A stretch of DNA of 8,029 nt from PALSA-660 sp036508875 (lineage in GTDB: Bacteria; Actinomycetota; Coriobacteriia; Anaerosomatales; PALSA-660), in assembly GCA_036508875.1 (NCBI GenBank), contig DATCGP010000063.1, forward strand, positions 1 to 8,029, given 5' to 3'. Under the pieces are notes generated by a model. The model searched no databases. It saw nothing but the letters and a program-made list of their open reading frames with translations, and had not been told where the DNA came from. The position numbers and the translations under genes were made by a program. Every line of letters begins with the position of its first letter. The first letter of the stretch is position 1. Positions 6,049 to 8,029 of the stretch are shown piece after piece.

Positions 6049-6996
6049 ATGGCGCTCACGACACGGCTCACACGACTGCTCGGCATCGAGTACCCGATCA
6101 TCCAGGGCGGCATGGCTTGGACCGCGACGTGGGAGCTCGCCGCCGCGGTGAGCAACGCCGGCGGTCTCGGCATCATCGGCGCCGGCCACATGCCCACCGA
6201 CCTGCTCCGCGATCAGATCCGCGGCGCGAAGGCGGCCACCGACAAGCCGTTCGGTGTGAACCTCATGCTGCTCACCCCGCACATCGATGAACTCGTGCAG
6301 ATGGTGCTGGACGAGGGCGTCGCCGCCGTCACCACCGGCGCCGGGAACCCGGGCAAGTACATACCCGAGCTGCAGGCGAAGGGGATCAAGGTGCTGCCGA
6401 TCGCGCCGTCCACGGCGCTCGCGCGCAGGCTCGAGCAAGGGGGCGCGGACGCGATCATCGGCGAAGGCATGGAGGCGGGCGGACACATCGGCGAGCTCAC
6501 GACGATGGTGCTCGTGCCACAGCTGGTGGACGCGGTCTCGCTGCCGGTCGTCGCGGCCGGCGGCATCGCGGACGGGCGCGGGATCGCCGCCGCGTTCGCG
6601 CTCGGCGCCGAAGGCGTCCAGCTCGGGACCCGGTTCATGTGCGCTACCGAATGCACGATCCACGCGGACATCAAGGCCCGGCTGCTGAAGGCCAAGGACC
6701 GCGACACCGTCGTGACCGGGTATTCCACCGGCCATCCGGTCCGTGTGCTCAAGAACAAGCTCGCCCGGGAGCTCATCGAGCTCGACCGCGCGAACAAGTC
6801 CGAGGAGCTCGAGGCGCTCGGAGCTGGCAAGCTCGCGTTGGCGATGCGCCACGGAGATGTGGAGAACGGGTCTTTGATGGCCGGGCAGTGCGCGTCGATG
6901 ATCGGCAGGATCCAGCCCGCAGCTGAGATAGTGTCGGAACTCGTCGCCGAAGCCGAGGCCGTGATGAGGTCACTCGCCTCGAGAGTGAGTGCGTGA
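6049..6996 (+). CDS. fabK: Enoyl-ACP reductase II, FMN-dependent (FabK)
   Basis: A 315-residue flavoprotein with a TIM-barrel fold related to nitronate monooxygenases. FabK reduces trans-2-enoyl-ACP with NAD(P)H through FMN, the last step of each elongation cycle. Visible motifs: Y-P-I-I-Q-G-G-M (15-22), E-G-M-E-A-G-G-H-I-G-E with His146 as the conserved active-site His, phosphate-binding A-A-G-G-I-A-D-G-R-G (169-178) and L-G-A-E-G-V-Q-L-G-T-R-F (185-196), then V-T-G-Y-S-T-G-H-P-V-R. Its place between fabH and fabD and the close motif fit favour FabK over a nitronate monooxygenase. AAGGAGA at 6033-6039 overlaps the fabH stop and serves the ATG at 6049. FabK enzymes are known to be insensitive to triclosan, unlike FabI. 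Confidence 0.95.
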   Translation: MALTTRLTRLLGIEYPIIQGGMAWTATWELAAAVSNAGGLGIIGAGHMPTDLLRDQIRGAKAATDKPFGVNLMLLTPHIDELVQMVLDEGVAAVTTGAGNPGKYIPELQAKGIKVLPIAPSTALARRLEQGGADAIIGEGMEAGGHIGELTTMVLVPQLVDAVSLPVVAAGGIADGRGIAAAFALGAEGVQLGTRFMCATECTIHADIKARLLKAKDRDTVVTGYSTGHPVRVLKNKLARELIELDRANKSEELEALGAGKLALAMRHGDVENGSLMAGQCASMIGRIQPAAEIVSELVAEAEAVMRSLASRVSA

Positions 6997-7919
6997 CCGT
7001 GACTGTGGCGCTCGTCTTTCCCGGGCAGGGCTCGCAGCGGCTGGGCATGCTGGACGCGGTGCCGCCGTCTGTCGGCCTCTCGCGCCTGTTGGACGCCGCC
7101 GAGGCGCTGTCCGACATCGGGCTGCGTGAGGTGGCCGCGTCGGGCACCCCGGAGCAGCTCGCGGACACGCGCGCCGCTCAGCCGCTGCTGTACCTGTGCG
7201 ACTGGGCGTGGGGAAGCGTCGCGCTTTCTTCGGGCGTCACTGCGTCCGCGGTCGCGGGCCACAGCCTCGGAGAGCTGTCCGCGCTGGCTGTGGCCGGGGC
7301 GTATTCGGTCGAGGCCGGGCTGGAACTCGTCGTCGAGCGCTCGCGTCTCATGGCCGAGTGCGCCGCAGCCACGCCGGGCGGGATGTCGGCGGTGTTGGGC
7401 TTGGACGTTGCCGCCATCCGTGCTGCCATCGACGGCATCGACGGCGTCTGGATAGCCAACGACAACTCGCCGGGCCAGGTCGTCGTCTCCGGGACCTCGG
7501 AAGGCGTTGCAGCGGCCAGCGAGGCGCTCTTGGCCGCGGGCGCGCGACGCATTGTGCCCCTGGCGGTCGCCGGCCCCTTCCACACTCCGCTCATGCGCCC
7601 GGCCGCGGACGCCTTCGCGGACCTCCTCGAGCACACGCATTTCAGCGAGAGCGCTCTTCCGGTCTATTCCAACAGCGAGCCCACTGGTGCGCGGGACGCG
7701 TCGTCACTCAGGCGCCGGCTCGTCGCGCAGATCGTCGAGCCGGTGCGTTGGACGGAGATGATGATGGCGCTGCTGTCCGACGGCCACGTGACACTGCTCG
7801 AATGCGGTCCCGGCGCGGTGCTGACCGGGCTTGCGAAGCGGGTCGACGGGCTCACGGCGGTGGCGGTCGAGCAGGACGGGCTCACGCGACTCCTCCAGGC
7901 GGAAGGACGCGGCCGATGA
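6993..7919 (+). CDS. fabD: Malonyl-CoA:ACP transacylase (FabD)
   Basis: A 308-residue cytoplasmic acyltransferase that moves malonyl from CoA to ACP. The active site is complete: F-P-G-Q-G-S-Q (9-15), nucleophile Ser91 in G-H-S-L-G-E, Arg116 in the V-E-R-S-R-L-M segment that binds the malonyl carboxylate, and His197 in G-P-F-H-T-P-L-M. The C-terminal E-C-G-P-G-A-V-L-T-G-L is also typical. The length is normal. The GTG start overlaps the fabK stop by four bases (GTGA), pointing to translational coupling; GTGs at 6999 and 7005 are alternatives that would trim two or four residues. The upstream ribosome site is weak, in keeping with coupling. Confidence 0.97.
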   Translation: MTVTVALVFPGQGSQRLGMLDAVPPSVGLSRLLDAAEALSDIGLREVAASGTPEQLADTRAAQPLLYLCDWAWGSVALSSGVTASAVAGHSLGELSALAVAGAYSVEAGLELVVERSRLMAECAAATPGGMSAVLGLDVAAIRAAIDGIDGVWIANDNSPGQVVVSGTSEGVAAASEALLAAGARRIVPLAVAGPFHTPLMRPAADAFADLLEHTHFSESALPVYSNSEPTGARDASSLRRRLVAQIVEPVRWTEMMMALLSDGHVTLLECGPGAVLTGLAKRVDGLTAVAVEQDGLTRLLQAEGRGR

Positions 7920-8029
7920 AGCGGCTCGAAGGCAAGTGCGCGCTGGTCACAGGGGCGTCACGCGGGATCGGCGCGGCCATAGCGCTCCGGCTCGCCGCCG
8001 AGGGCGCGTCGGTGGCGGTCAACTACGCC
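7916..8029 (+). CDS. fabG: 3-oxoacyl-ACP reductase (FabG), N-terminal part, cut by window end
   Basis: The first 38 codons of a short-chain dehydrogenase/reductase. The opening M-K-R-L-E-G-K-C-A-L-V is followed by T-G-A-S-R-G-I-G (12-19), the glycine-rich NADP-binding turn of FabG proteins, then a helix and the second strand V-A-V-N-Y. The ATG overlaps the fabD stop (ATGA) and has GGAAGGA at 7901-7907. Position directly after fabD makes FabG, which reduces 3-oxoacyl-ACP, by far the likeliest SDR. The catalytic Ser-Tyr-Lys lie beyond the window and cannot be checked. Confidence 0.9.
   Translation, partial: MKRLEGKCALVTGASRGIGAAIALRLAAEGASVAVNYA

Noticed and set aside
5806..6852. 348-codon minus-strand frame over fabH and fabK (and similar ones at 6213-7640 and 1543-2628)
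   Set aside because: They overlap genes with complete catalytic motifs and show low-complexity composition with no start context; these are shadows of third-position GC bias.

Overview
The window is a compact stretch of bacterial chromosome with every gene on the + strand. It is clearly GC-rich, with mostly G or C at third codon positions and several GTG starts. Gene content suggests a Gram-positive-type anaerobe. There is a yceD-rpmF pair with zinc-type Cys clusters, an ADP-forming acyl-CoA synthetase, and a fatty acid operon built on FabK rather than FabI. A GC-rich anaerobic actinobacterium (Coriobacteriia-like) is my best guess. A GC-rich Firmicute or Chloroflexota relative is not excluded, because the window has no taxonomic marker beyond L32.

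Layout. Positions 1-707 hold the 3' part of yceD (DUF177) and the short gene rpmF (ribosomal protein L32), closed by a perfect 12-bp hairpin at 740-767. Positions 796-3986 hold a tightly linked pair: a fused alpha-beta ADP-forming acyl-CoA synthetase, then a BioD-like P-loop/DRTGG protein of the 'phosphotransacetylase family' that lacks the acetyltransferase domain. Positions 3988-8029 hold plsX, fabH, fabK, fabD and the first 38 codons of fabG. These are the phosphate acyltransferase of phospholipid synthesis and the initiation, enoyl-reduction, malonyl-transfer and ketoreduction steps of type II fatty acid synthesis. Spacings are very short (5 bp, 1 bp, 61 bp, 14 bp, then two 4-base overlaps), so 796-8029 could be one transcript with internal promoters.

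How the genes may work together. The synthetase interconverts an acyl-CoA (acetyl-CoA in the best-known members) and the free acid with ADP/ATP. FabD and FabH feed CoA-derived units into acyl-ACP synthesis, FabG and FabK reduce the chain, and PlsX converts acyl-ACP to acyl-phosphate for glycerolipid synthesis. The region therefore sits where CoA-thioester energy metabolism meets lipid synthesis. No acpP, fabF or fabZ is seen, but the window ends inside fabG.

The main non-coding signals are an 8-8-8 inverted repeat just upstream of fabH (5000-5023), which looks like an operator, a probable intragenic promoter before plsX, an extended -10 before rpmF, and the hairpin at 740-767. I found no mobile element, CRISPR array, tRNA or rRNA gene. 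I do not see a clearly undescribed system. The most unusual points are the linkage of the synthetase and DRTGG pair to the fab operon and the fabH-upstream palindrome.
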